From positions 1 through 11,011 of the forward strand of contig JBBIJR010000101.1 of NCBI GenBank assembly GCA_037445875.1: a DNA stretch of 11,011 nucleotides. Direction: 5' to 3'. Shown here in pieces: positions 1 to 6,115 of the stretch (positions are counted from its first letter, which is position 1; each line of letters opens with the position of its first letter). This stretch comes from JBBIJR01 sp037445875 (GTDB lineage: Bacteria; CLD3; SB21). A program made the translations under genes and the position numbers. The notes under the pieces are model-generated. The model saw only the letters and a list, made by a program, of their open reading frames with translations. It was not told the origin of the DNA and ran no database searches.

Positions 1-146
1 ATCTCTTCTCTGAGCTTGTCCAGCGTTTCATACAGGCTGGAGATCTCGGGCGTGATGTCGACGCCCTCACCGACCGACGCCTGCATTTCCTGGATCTTTT
101 GCTCGAGATCGGCGATCGGCTTTTCAAAATCCAGTACGACGGCCAC
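1..146 (-). CDS. accA: Acetyl-CoA carboxylase carboxyltransferase subunit alpha, N-terminal part (runs off the window)
   Basis: AccA forms, with AccD, the carboxyltransferase that moves CO2 from carboxybiotin to acetyl-CoA to make malonyl-CoA for fatty acid synthesis in the cytoplasm. Only the first 48 codons are present. Translation from the GTG at 144-146 (reverse strand) gives MAVVLDFEKPIADLEQKIQE, followed by a short helical stretch with SLYETLDKLREE. This matches the typical AccA start (LDFE-P-I-ELE-KI), so the identification is good although the catalytic part is off the window. The start is supported by a GGAAGGGAGG-type ribosome binding site directly upstream (about 151-160). The upstream glycosyltransferase stops 18 bases before it, so accA is probably the last visible gene of a four-gene minus-strand operon. 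Nothing looks broken in the part seen. Confidence 0.88.
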   Translation of the reverse strand, partial: MAVVLDFEKPIADLEQKIQEMQASVGEGVDITPEISSLYETLDKLREE

Positions 147-164
147 AACGCCTCCCTTCCAGGT

Positions 165-923
165 TCATAACTTGCCGAACAACCGCTTGATGCGGAGCTT
201 CCATACCAGCAAGAAACCCTCGCGAATGATGTTGGTCGACATTTTGGAATGACCGTGGATACGGTCGTAAAAGATGATCGGTACTTCGCACAGTTTGAAG
301 CCGAGGGTCCACGCTCGGTATTTCATCTCGATCTGGAACGAATACCCGCTGGCGCTGACGCGGTTGAGGTCGATCGCCTTCAGCACTTCGATCCGAAAGC
401 ATTTGTAGCCGGCCGTGGCATCGCGGACGGGAAGTCCGGTAACCGTGCGGGCGTAGACATTACCGAAGTAACTGATCAACAGCCGGCTCAGGGGCCAGTT
501 GATGACATTGACGCCCCGGACATAGCGCGACCCGATGACCAGGTCGTGATCCCGGATGGCCGCGAGAAAATCGGGCAGATAGGACGGGTCGTGCGAAAGA
601 TCCGCGTCCATTTCAAACACGTAGTCGTATCCGCGATCGATCGCCCACGTGAAGCCCGCAACGTACGCCTTGCCCAACCCCTGCTTCTCCCCGCGTTCGA
701 GCAGAAACACGCGCGGCTCAGCGCGCTGCAGTTCGCGCACAGCCTCGGCCGTACCGTCCGGCGAACGGTCGTCCACCACGAGGACGTGCACGTCGGAAAC
801 ATATCCGTCCAGTTTCTGCTCGAAGATCTTGCCGATAACGACCGCGACGTTGTCTTTTTCGTTGTAGGTTGGAATGACAATCAGCGCGCGGCTCGCGGTC
901 CTTCCGTATCCGACGCTAGACAA
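165..923 (-). CDS. GT2 glycosyltransferase, polyprenyl-phosphate mannose synthase-like (Dpm1 family)
   Basis: Family-2 glycosyltransferase of 252 aa with the Dpm1 pattern. Members transfer a sugar (mannose or glucose) from a nucleotide donor to polyprenyl phosphate at the inner face of the cytoplasmic membrane, supplying lipid-linked sugar for glycan or protein glycosylation. Visible motifs: VIPTYNE near residues 16-22, the VVDDRSPDGT nucleotide-binding loop at 49-58, the metal-binding DAD with LSHDP at 106-113, GSRY at 131-134, DATAGYKCF at 168-176 and GYSFQIEM at 193-200. There are no C-terminal transmembrane segments, so it is the soluble form. The TTG at 921-923 is the only plausible start before the conserved VIPTYNE. 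It overlaps the purE-like stop by 8 bases, which suggests translational coupling; no strong ribosome binding site is visible. The family is certain; the actual sugar is not. Confidence 0.9.
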   Translation of the reverse strand: MSSVGYGRTASRALIVIPTYNEKDNVAVVIGKIFEQKLDGYVSDVHVLVVDDRSPDGTAEAVRELQRAEPRVFLLERGEKQGLGKAYVAGFTWAIDRGYDYVFEMDADLSHDPSYLPDFLAAIRDHDLVIGSRYVRGVNVINWPLSRLLISYFGNVYARTVTGLPVRDATAGYKCFRIEVLKAIDLNRVSASGYSFQIEMKYRAWTLGFKLCEVPIIFYDRIHGHSKMSTNIIREGFLLVWKLRIKRLFGKL

Positions 924-1383
924 AACGGCATCCGTTCTGTTTGAAATAACGGACCCGGTCCCGGAGGCGGTTGTCGCTCAGCGCCAGTATCTGGGCCGCC
1001 AGCACGGCTGCGTTCCGTGCGCCGGGCGCACCGATGGCCATGGTCGCCACCGGCACGCCCTCGGGCATCTGCGACATCGAGTATAGAGCGTCCACACCGC
1101 TGAGGTGCGAGGTGGCGAGCGGCACGCCGATCACCGGGAGACTCGTGCGCGCCGCGATGAAACCTGCGAGATGACCGGCCATGCCGGCGGCGGCGATGAA
1201 CACCCGGATGCCGCGCTCCGGACTCTTATCGAGGAATTCGACCAGCGACTCGGGATCGCGGAGGGCGGAGAAGACATGCACCTCATAGCGAAGGCCGAAG
1301 TGATCGAGGAACTGTTTGCATCCTTCGATGTGGGCCAGGTCTTCCTGGCTGTCCGCGATAATGGCGATCTCCGTGAGATTCAT
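916..1383 (-). CDS. purE: PurE-family (N5-CAIR mutase / AIR carboxylase) protein with substituted catalytic His
   Basis: 155 aa, close to the usual length of class I PurE, which rearranges N5-carboxy-AIR to CAIR in purine synthesis. Fold signatures are clear: VFIAAAGMAGHLAGF (61-75), LPVIGVPL (82-89), LSGVDALYSMSQMPEGVPVA (94-113) and AIGAPGARNAAVLAAQIL (116-133). The N-terminal site deviates: the usual GSxSD reads DSQED (11-15), and the normally invariant SAHRTP reads SALRDP (39-44). The histidine equivalent to E. coli His45 is therefore Leu41 (codon CTC at 1261-1263), while the neighbouring Arg is kept. The pocket GGAAHLPG is GMAGHLAG. The ATG at 1381-1383 follows an AGGAAGG site at suitable spacing, 9 bases after the upstream gene. 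It is PurE-fold with high confidence; whether it is an active mutase is uncertain because of these changes. Confidence 0.85.
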   Translation of the reverse strand: MNLTEIAIIADSQEDLAHIEGCKQFLDHFGLRYEVHVFSALRDPESLVEFLDKSPERGIRVFIAAAGMAGHLAGFIAARTSLPVIGVPLATSHLSGVDALYSMSQMPEGVPVATMAIGAPGARNAAVLAAQILALSDNRLRDRVRYFKQNGCRFV

Positions 1384-1392
1384 GGTGCCTTC

Positions 1393-1884
1393 CTACGTGT
1401 GGATCTTGGGAACGATTTCCGACAGCAGCAGAATCTGCAGCTCTTTTTCGTGGGCGAGACTTCGGAACTTCCCGTGCAATTCCGGATCCTCGCTCTGGGC
1501 CGCGAGGCGCACGTAGTCGTTGTACTGGTCGTGGGCCTCGTGGAGGTCCTTCGAATACGTCAGGCCGAACCCGTTCTCGGAACCGGAAGGCACGATCGCC
1601 GGCGCCTGACTTCCCAAATGATGCAGCAGTCCCCGCAATTGGTCCAAGACGCGGCCCTGGATGTCGATCAATTCAGCCGCCTTCTTTCTCAAATGTTCGT
1701 ATGCGATGACGTTCTTGTTGCGCTGAAACCGTTCGAATTGGGCGGCTTCCTGCGCGTAAAGCCGCGAAACGATCTGCGACAGCTCAGCATCGACGTGAGC
1801 GCCTTCCTCCGGGTGAATTCTATTCCACCAGTTCAGCAACCTGGCCAGCGTCTTACCTGCCCCGGTTTGATCAACCTGTTCCAT
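1393..1884 (-). CDS. Hypothetical all-helical protein, possibly ferritin-like bundle
   Basis: 163 aa that I cannot assign to a named family. The sequence is acidic and helical, with no signal peptide or membrane segment. Four helical stretches can be read: about 30-58, 60-90, 109-130 and 134-160, with a Pro/Gly/Ser-rich linker at 91-108. Two regions carry spaced acidic and His residues (QEAAQFERF near 45-53; LHEAHDQYNDY at 114-124; LAHEKELQ at 143-150). This recalls ferritin-like or rubrerythrin-like bundles but shows no clean paired ExxH motifs, so that is only a suggestion. The ATG at 1882-1884 follows a GAGGTAGG ribosome binding site. It is the first gene of the operon with the PurE-like gene (9-base gap), the glycosyltransferase and accA, and a promoter candidate lies upstream at 1933-1961. 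Operon position and clear translation signals make it a real gene. Confidence 0.72.
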   Translation of the reverse strand: MEQVDQTGAGKTLARLLNWWNRIHPEEGAHVDAELSQIVSRLYAQEAAQFERFQRNKNVIAYEHLRKKAAELIDIQGRVLDQLRGLLHHLGSQAPAIVPSGSENGFGLTYSKDLHEAHDQYNDYVRLAAQSEDPELHGKFRSLAHEKELQILLLSEIVPKIHT

Positions 1885-1932
1885 GCCTACCTCGTCTCGA
1901 GAGTATCGTCGTTTTTTCCTGTCATGGGCTCG

Positions 1933-1961
1933 AATTTAGCGCAAATCGAAACACGGTGCAA
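1933..1961 (-). promoter_or_regulatory. Sigma70-like promoter candidate for the minus-strand operon starting at 1884
   Basis: On the minus strand TTGCAC (1956-1961) is followed after exactly 17 bases by TAAATT (1933-1938). The -35 keeps only the TTG core and the -10 matches four of six bases. The expected start near 1926 leaves a leader of about 40 bases before the ATG at 1884. Placement is sensible, but the hexamers alone are weak evidence. Confidence 0.4.
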
Positions 1962-2017
1962 GGTTTAATGCACGGGTTCAATGGAGTTCCCGTTGCGCAA
2001 GGTTTCCTGCATGGAAG

Positions 2018-2046
2018 TTGACTTCTGTATTCTGTGATAGTACATT
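2018..2046 (+). promoter_or_regulatory. Sigma70-like promoter for the VOC-domain gene
   Basis: TTGACT (2018-2023) and TACATT (2041-2046) are separated by exactly 17 bases. The -35 matches the consensus at five of six positions and the -10 at four. Start of transcription would be near 2053, about 40 bases before the ATG at 2092. It is divergent from the operon promoter candidate at 1933-1961. Confidence 0.55.
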
Positions 2047-2076
2047 CTCCCCTAAAGACCCTGCGTACCTAATCAC

Positions 2077-2083
2077 AAGGAGG
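2077..2083 (+). promoter_or_regulatory. Strong ribosome binding site fixing the start of the tailed VOC gene
   Basis: AAGGAGG lies 8 bases before the ATG at 2092. It matters because it shows that the Lys-rich N-terminal tail is translated, rather than the protein starting further in at the VOC domain. Confidence 0.75.
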
Positions 2084-2091
2084 ACTCGAAC

Positions 2092-2562
2092 ATGAAAAAG
2101 GGTAAGGCCAAGGCGAAGAAGAGCGCCAGGAAGGCGAAAAGGGCCAAGAAGGTCAAGAAAGCCCCGAAGAAGGCCGCAGCCGTAAAGCCGCCGGTACATG
2201 CGATCAACTGGTTTGAGCTGCCCGCCGCGGACTTCAGCAGGGCATGCAGGTTCTACTCACAAGTTCTTAATGTAAAGGACTTAGAAGTGATGGAGATGGG
2301 CGGGATGCGTATGGGTATGCTGCCCGCACCCAATGGGGGTGTGGGTGGTGCCGTGGTTCACGGTCCGGGCTATGTGCCGACCGAGAACGGTACCCTAGTA
2401 TACCTGAACGGCGGCAAAGACCTCAACGGCCTCCTGAACCGGGTCGAAGGGGCCGGCGGCCGAGTGTTGATGCAAAAGACGTTGATCACGCCGGACATCG
2501 GGTACTTTGCGTTGTTCGTGGATTCGGAAGGAAACAAAGTCGCCTTACACTCAAGGAAGTAG
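2092..2562 (+). CDS. VOC (glyoxalase/bleomycin-resistance fold) protein with histone-like lysine-rich N-terminal tail
   Basis: 156 aa in two parts. Residues 1-34 form a tail with 15 Lys and 2 Arg among Ala, Val and Pro, like histone H1 or AlgP/Hc1-type tails. Residues 35-156 are a single VOC domain: HAINWFELPAADFSRACRFY (36-55), the GMRMGMLP strand (71-78), GGAVVHGPG (85-93), the GTLVYL strand (100-105) and GYFALFVDSEGNKVALHS (137-154). VOC proteins are metal-dependent isomerases, dioxygenases or binding proteins. Here the usual C-terminal metal Glu (GN-x-x-EL) is replaced (NKVALH), so glyoxalase chemistry is not assured. The closest type is the small 'VOC family protein' group annotated as glyoxalase-like. 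It is the only plus-strand gene and has its own promoter, ribosome binding site and terminator. The tail probably binds nucleic acid or another polyanion; that is inference. Confidence 0.85.
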   Translation: MKKGKAKAKKSARKAKRAKKVKKAPKKAAAVKPPVHAINWFELPAADFSRACRFYSQVLNVKDLEVMEMGGMRMGMLPAPNGGVGGAVVHGPGYVPTENGTLVYLNGGKDLNGLLNRVEGAGGRVLMQKTLITPDIGYFALFVDSEGNKVALHSRK

Positions 2563-2592
2563 TTCGCATCCTGTCCGGTCACGCGCGGTTTC

Positions 2593-2622
2593 AAAGGCCT
2601 GTCCCTGAGGACGGCCTTTTCT
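2593..2622 (+). terminator. Intrinsic terminator after the VOC gene
   Basis: AAAGGCC (2593-2599) pairs with GGCCTTT (2613-2619) and GTCC (2601-2604) with GGAC (2609-2612), leaving a CTGA loop and one bulged T at 2600, then a TTTTCTTT tract. It ends at the nadA stop codon (2624-2626) and may weakly serve the convergent ubiX-nadA operon, although the T-run on that side is only TTT. Confidence 0.8.
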
Positions 2623-2623
2623 T

Positions 2624-3604
2624 TCAGCTCATCGCGAGCATTTTCTGAATGGGATCAAGGGCCTTCCGGCGGATCTCCTCGTCCAGCGTAATCTCCGGCG
2701 CCCGATTGACCATGCAGAGGTACAGCTTCTCGAGCGTGTTGAGCTTCATGTGCGGGCACTCGTTGCAGGCGCAATTGTTGTTTGGCGGGGCGGGTATGAA
2801 CGTCTTATCCGGACAGGCTCTTTCCATCTGGTGGATGATGCCCGGTTCGGTGGCCACAATGTACTCTCCATGGGGGTCGGATTGCACGTAGCGCAGGAGA
2901 GCGCTGGTGGATCCGATGAAATCGGCCATACTCAGGACGGCCTCTTCGCACTCGGGGTGGGCGATGAGCTTCGCGCCGGGGTGAGCGACGCGGGTTTGGA
3001 CAATTTTCTTCTCAGAAAAGATCTCGTGCACCATGCACGAACCCTGCCACAACGTCATCGTGCGGCCCGTTTTTTTCATGAGATACGCCCCGAGGTTCTT
3101 GTCCGGGGAGAACAAGATCGGCGTTTGTTCAGGGATCTGAGCAATCAGTTTTTCGGCGTTACTTGAGGTGCATATCAGGTCGCTGAGAGCCTTGACCTCC
3201 GCGGTACAATTAATGTACGTGATCGCGAAATGGTCGGGGCGCGCTTCGCGGAAGGCCTTGAAGCGATCAGAGGGACAACTGTCTGCCAGCGAACAGCCCG
3301 CCTTGAGATCAGGCAGCAGGACGACCTTGCCCGGGTTGAGGATTTTTGCGGTCTCGGCCATGAAATGCACGCCGGCAAATACGATGACATCGGCGGACGT
3401 ACTTGCGGCCCGTCGGGCAAGCTCAAGGCTGTCTCCTACGAAGTCGGCGATGTCCTGGATCTCGGACTCCTGGTAGTAGTGCGCCAGCAGGACAGCGTTC
3501 ATCTCCTTCTTTAGCCGCGCGATTTCTTCGTACAGGTCCAGCCTCGGGTCAATGTCCGATTCGGTCAGAAATCCGACAGGAGGGGTAGTTGCTATCGTCG
3601 TCAT
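2624..3604 (-). CDS. nadA: Quinolinate synthase NadA
   Basis: NadA condenses iminoaspartate with dihydroxyacetone phosphate to quinolinate, the first pyridine-ring step of de novo NAD synthesis, using an oxygen-sensitive [4Fe-4S] cluster. The 326-aa product carries the family motifs: LLAHYYQESEIQD (39-51), FVGDSLELAR (55-64), FAGVHFMAETAKIL (76-89), AGCSLADSC (102-110), YINCTAEVKA (130-139), CTSSNA (145-150), WQGSCMVHE (186-194), HPGAKLIAHPEC (208-219) and NECPHMKLN (281-289). The expected cluster ligands are Cys104, Cys190 and Cys283, all present. The ATG at 3602-3604 has an AAAAGGAA site upstream. It is the last gene of the ubiX - methyltransferase - nadA operon (19-base gap). No nadB or nadC is visible. 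It looks intact and full length. Confidence 0.97.
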   Translation of the reverse strand: MTTIATTPPVGFLTESDIDPRLDLYEEIARLKKEMNAVLLAHYYQESEIQDIADFVGDSLELARRAASTSADVIVFAGVHFMAETAKILNPGKVVLLPDLKAGCSLADSCPSDRFKAFREARPDHFAITYINCTAEVKALSDLICTSSNAEKLIAQIPEQTPILFSPDKNLGAYLMKKTGRTMTLWQGSCMVHEIFSEKKIVQTRVAHPGAKLIAHPECEEAVLSMADFIGSTSALLRYVQSDPHGEYIVATEPGIIHQMERACPDKTFIPAPPNNNCACNECPHMKLNTLEKLYLCMVNRAPEITLDEEIRRKALDPIQKMLAMS

Positions 3605-3623
3605 CGATCTTCCTTTTCGATCT

Positions 3624-4196
3624 TTACCGTGAATTCACCGAGGCAGCCGGGGGCCGGAGCTGAGCGCGGTCGTGGTATTTCTGTACCAACTGAAATACCG
3701 CGATTCCGTACGCCACGGCGGCGTTGAGCGATTGTTTCATGCCGTACATCGGTATCTCCAGCGCCAGGTCGGCCGCGGCCACGACCTCCTGTGTCACGCC
3801 GTCCACTTCGTTCCCCACGACCAGTGCGATCGGGAAATCGATTTCCACCGTCATCAAATTGCGGCTCCGGTCCGTGTGTTCCAGCACGGCGACGGGGATT
3901 CCCTGTTCCTTCAGCCACTTGACGGCGTCCAGGGCATTGGGGATGTGACGCCAGTGAACTGTTTCCGTGGCGCCGAGGGCTGTTTTATCGATCTCCTTGC
4001 GCGGCGGCCGGGCCGTATACCCGCACAAGATTAGTTCCTGTATCCTCGCCGCATCCGACGTCCGGAACGCCGCCCCGACGTTGTACATGCTGCGGATATT
4101 CTCCAGCACTACGTATATGGGAAATCGTTCCTCTGCCTTCAGCTCGTTCGGCGTCAGGCGTCCCGCTTTGATTTCGTCGAAGGTGAGTTTACGCAT
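3624..4196 (-). CDS. SpoU/TrmH-family RNA 2'-O-methyltransferase
   Basis: 190 aa, cytoplasmic, of the SPOUT superfamily that uses S-adenosylmethionine to methylate ribose 2'-OH in tRNA or rRNA as a dimer. All three SpoU motifs are present: motif 1 NIRSMYNVGAAFRTSDA (33-49), with the likely catalytic Arg45; motif 2 ALVVGNEVDGV (124-134); and motif 3 LEIPMYGMKQSLNAAVAYGI (146-165), which forms the trefoil-knot cofactor site. It is a short form without the N-terminal L30e-like substrate-binding domain of TrmH/RlmB-type enzymes, so the RNA target cannot be named. ATG at 4194-4196, 7 bases after the ubiX stop; nadA follows after 19 bases. The ribosome binding site is weak (AAGACGG), consistent with coupling to ubiX. 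Confidence 0.92.
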   Translation of the reverse strand: MRKLTFDEIKAGRLTPNELKAEERFPIYVVLENIRSMYNVGAAFRTSDAARIQELILCGYTARPPRKEIDKTALGATETVHWRHIPNALDAVKWLKEQGIPVAVLEHTDRSRNLMTVEIDFPIALVVGNEVDGVTQEVVAAADLALEIPMYGMKQSLNAAVAYGIAVFQLVQKYHDRAQLRPPAASVNSR

Positions 4197-4203
4197 GGCC
4201 GTC

Positions 4204-4812
4204 TTACTCTGTGCCGCCCCACGATCGGAACAACCGATGGTCTTCGATACCGAAGGCGTACAGCACGCGTCCCACGACGAAATCGGCCAGGTCCTCGATC
4301 GTTTTCGGTTGGTGGTAAAACGCCGGCATGGCGGGAATAATCCGTGCTCCGGCCCGGGCGAGCGACAGCATGTTCTCGATCTGGATGGCGTTCATCGGCG
4401 TCTCTCTCGGGACGACCACAAGCGGGAAGCCTTCCTTTAGAGTGACATCGGCGGCGCGTTCGATCAGGTTGGTCGAAGCTCCGTGGGCCAGCGCGGAGAG
4501 CGTTTTCATCGAACACGGGATGACGGCCATACCGAGGCGCCGCTGGGAACCGCTTGCCAGCGGGGAGGCGATGGAGGAGACGTCATGCATGCGAAGCATT
4601 CCCTCTCGTGTCTCCGGATACATGGTCCGTATGTAATCGAGCGGCGCGGTCCGGTCGAGGTCTACGCCGCGCTCGACCTGAAACGTGATCTTGCCCGCGT
4701 CGGAGATCATCAAATCGATTTCGAATTCGTGCGTGAGGAGGAATCGGAGCAGGCGCTCGGCATAGATGGCGCCGCTCGCGCCCGTGACCGCCACCGTGAT
4801 GCGTTTGTTCAT
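4204..4812 (-). CDS. ubiX: Flavin prenyltransferase UbiX
   Basis: UbiX joins a dimethylallyl group to FMN, making the prenylated FMN cofactor needed by UbiD-type decarboxylases in quinone or aromatic metabolism. The 202-aa product shows VAVTGASGAIYAERLL (7-22), MISDAGKITF (35-44), then near the C-terminal half IPCSMKTLSALAHGAS, LIERAADVTLKEG, LVVVPRETPMN, LSLARAGARIIPAMPAFYHQ and KTIEDLADFVVGRVL, all diagnostic. I use the ATG at 4810-4812 rather than a TTG at 4828-4830, because MNKRITVAVTGASG is the usual length and the TTG has no ribosome binding site. The ATG has none either, but see the leaderless promoter at 4819-4847. No ubiD is in the window. First gene of the operon with the methyltransferase and nadA. 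Confidence 0.95.
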   Translation of the reverse strand: MNKRITVAVTGASGAIYAERLLRFLLTHEFEIDLMISDAGKITFQVERGVDLDRTAPLDYIRTMYPETREGMLRMHDVSSIASPLASGSQRRLGMAVIPCSMKTLSALAHGASTNLIERAADVTLKEGFPLVVVPRETPMNAIQIENMLSLARAGARIIPAMPAFYHQPKTIEDLADFVVGRVLYAFGIEDHRLFRSWGGTE

Positions 4813-4818
4813 GCGGTC

Positions 4819-4847
4819 AATATATTCCAAAGCATGCTAATGCGCAA
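4819..4847 (-). promoter_or_regulatory. Promoter candidate of the ubiX operon, likely leaderless
   Basis: On the minus strand TTGCGC (4842-4847) is followed after 17 bases by TATATT (4819-4824), a five-of-six match to the -10 consensus. Seven bases downstream of the -10 is position 4812, the A of the ubiX ATG, so the message would start at the start codon. This agrees with the lack of any ribosome binding site. Confidence 0.5.
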
Positions 4848-4914
4848 CCGCAGTTCGTATCTCCGAGCAGTAGTTGGCGGCACGTGGTGCTTCACCAAAG
4901 GGTGGACCGGCGAG

Positions 4915-5009
4915 CGTCCCGTGCTGTCCTTCACCAGGGGGGTTGTGTCATCCCTCGGCTTCCTAGGAACAAGTGTTGAACGTAGTGAGACATCTTTGGG
5001 TGGGGAACC
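4915..5009. repeat. Dispersed intergenic repeat, copy A
   Basis: About 95 bases matching copy B at 9620-9711 in the same orientation with scattered substitutions. Shared stretches include CGTCCCGTGCTGTCCTTCAC, CATCCCTCGGCTT, ACAAGTGT, GAACGTA and TGAGACAT. It fills the gap between ubiX and the 3' end of the propeller gene. Weaker similarity (TGCTTCACC here, TGCTTAACT in B) may extend the unit towards about 4888 and 9569. I see no gene in 4813-5041. Confidence 0.75.
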
Positions 5010-5031
5010 AATCCTCAATTTTCAATTCCCG

Positions 5032-5302
5032 GCGCTTCTCACTACTTCAAAAGAACGAGTTTCCGCGTCTTGACCTGCCTGCCTACTTCCAACCGGTACA
5101 GATACACGCCCGAGGCGACCGTCCTGCCGGAGTTGTCCCGTCCGTCCCAGACGACTTTATGTTGCCCAGCCTTTTGCCGTGCGTTCATCAGTGTCCGCAC
5201 TTCCTGGCCAAGGAGGTTGCAGATTGTAATCCTGGCTTTGGCATTCATTGATAATTGATAAGTGATCATTGTCGAACTGTTAAAGGGATTGGGGTAATTC
5301 TG
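5032..5302 (-). repeat. Sorting-domain DNA repeat, copy 1 (3' end of the propeller gene)
   Basis: This 271-base stretch aligns without gaps to 7827-8097 (by eye about three-quarters identical), and its coding part aligns to 9905-10165. It encodes the last ~87 residues (the T9SS sorting domain), the stop codon and 10 bases of 3' flank. The last 25 bases in reading direction (5032-5056) are identical in copies 1 and 2. Confidence 0.8.
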
Positions 5303-6115
5303 GTGCAACTCATATCCGGCGTCATTGCCGTTCTTGTTTGCCGGCATGCCAGTCACGACCGGGTGAGTAGAACGAAACACGCCTGCTCCTGCCGTTCCGA
5401 CATAGACGTATCCGTCATCATCGACAGCGAGGCTTATGAAGTATCGGTTGAACAACCCATCTGTGCGCAGCATCTGCCACGATAAGCCCTCGTCCGTTGA
5501 CATGTAGATCCCCCGTCCTCCGCTGGCGGCAAATATGCGTCCATCGGGTCCTTCGTCCAGACATCCGATGTCGCCGACCAATCCATTGGATACGCTGTCC
5601 CAGGTCTCCCCCGAGTTCGTAGATCGAAAGACCACACCCAGGGAGGATCCCTTGAGAAGGACGTCCCGTGAAGTGACGATAAACTGGTTGGGTCCGCGGT
5701 CATACAGGCCCTGATTTCTCACTTGCCACGTACTGCCGTGATCTGTCGAACGAAAAACACCAGCAACCTCGCAATTCAAGAAAATATGATTTTGTGTGTT
5801 GGACTCAACATCCGTCGCATACCTGACGTTTAGGCCATCACCGGTCCAGTCCCACGTTTCTCCAAGATCTGTTGAGACGTACACTCCGATGTAATCACCC
5901 GATCCTGTCAGGTACCCATCGGCAGTTAGTCCAATTGCCCAGCAATAGGGCGATTGAACGCCATTATTGATCGCCGTCCAACGCTCGCCTTCGTCTGTCG
6001 AACGGAAAAAACCGCCTCCGGAAGACGCCAAGAATATGGCTCCAACAGCACCGGTCGCGAAATCCCCAACCGATCCCCTTTGTAAAACCAGCGTACGCTG
6101 GTATCCAGGATTCAC
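5042..6115 (-). CDS. C-terminal half of a frameshifted T9SS-secreted Asp-box (BNR) propeller protein
   Basis: This open frame (357 aa from a GTG at 6115; open back to 6190) continues the protein begun at 7136. It holds propeller units with the Asp-box S-T-D-x-G-x-x-W: FRSTDEGERW (37-46), YVSTDLGETW (79-88), FRSTDHGSTW (121-130), FRSTNSGETW (163-172) and YMSTDEGLSW (204-213), then a last half unit FRSTH (247-251). A linker follows, then a T9SS type A sorting domain (about 270-357) with NYPNPFNSST, LLGQEVRTL, WDGRDNSGRTVASGVYLYRL and the end KTRKLVLLK. Such proteins cross the outer membrane by T9SS, lose the domain and are anchored or released. The GTG is unlikely to be a real start, because similarity to propeller blades runs through it. 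The true product is one protein with the 5964-7136 frame (see the shift at 6064-6078). Confidence 0.8.
   Translation of the reverse strand: MNPGYQRTLVLQRGSVGDFATGAVGAIFLASSGGGFFRSTDEGERWTAINNGVQSPYCWAIGLTADGYLTGSGDYIGVYVSTDLGETWDWTGDGLNVRYATDVESNTQNHIFLNCEVAGVFRSTDHGSTWQVRNQGLYDRGPNQFIVTSRDVLLKGSSLGVVFRSTNSGETWDSVSNGLVGDIGCLDEGPDGRIFAASGGRGIYMSTDEGLSWQMLRTDGLFNRYFISLAVDDDGYVYVGTAGAGVFRSTHPVVTGMPANKNGNDAGYELHQNYPNPFNSSTMITYQLSMNAKARITICNLLGQEVRTLMNARQKAGQHKVVWDGRDNSGRTVASGVYLYRLEVGRQVKTRKLVLLK

Noticed and set aside
249..944. 231-aa open frame on the plus strand
   Set aside because: Mirror of the GT2 glycosyltransferase, whose motifs are unmistakable; no family pattern or ribosome binding site of its own.
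1105..1968. 287-aa open frame on the plus strand across the PurE-like and helical genes
   Set aside because: Antisense to two genes with good starts, and runs through the operon's promoter region; Arg/Val/Leu-rich shadow composition.
2584..2612. Efficient terminator of nadA on the minus strand
   Set aside because: The hairpin is shared with the VOC terminator, but on the minus strand only TTT then GAAACC follows, so its strength there is doubtful.
4828..4830. TTG as the ubiX start, adding six residues
   Set aside because: No ribosome binding site, lies inside the promoter spacer, and UbiX proteins usually begin directly before the V-x-x-TGASG strand.
5248..5270. Short tandem-like TGATAATTGATAAGTGATC repeats, also at 8043-8062 and 10110-10131
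   Set aside because: They encode the conserved (T/S)YQLSMN part of the sorting domain; they are not a CRISPR, iteron or microsatellite array.
6064..6078. Programmed ribosomal frameshift or phase variation at the propeller G4 runs
   Set aside because: Runs of four G are too short for efficient slippage, no slippery heptamer or downstream stimulator is evident, and neighbouring genes are damaged too.
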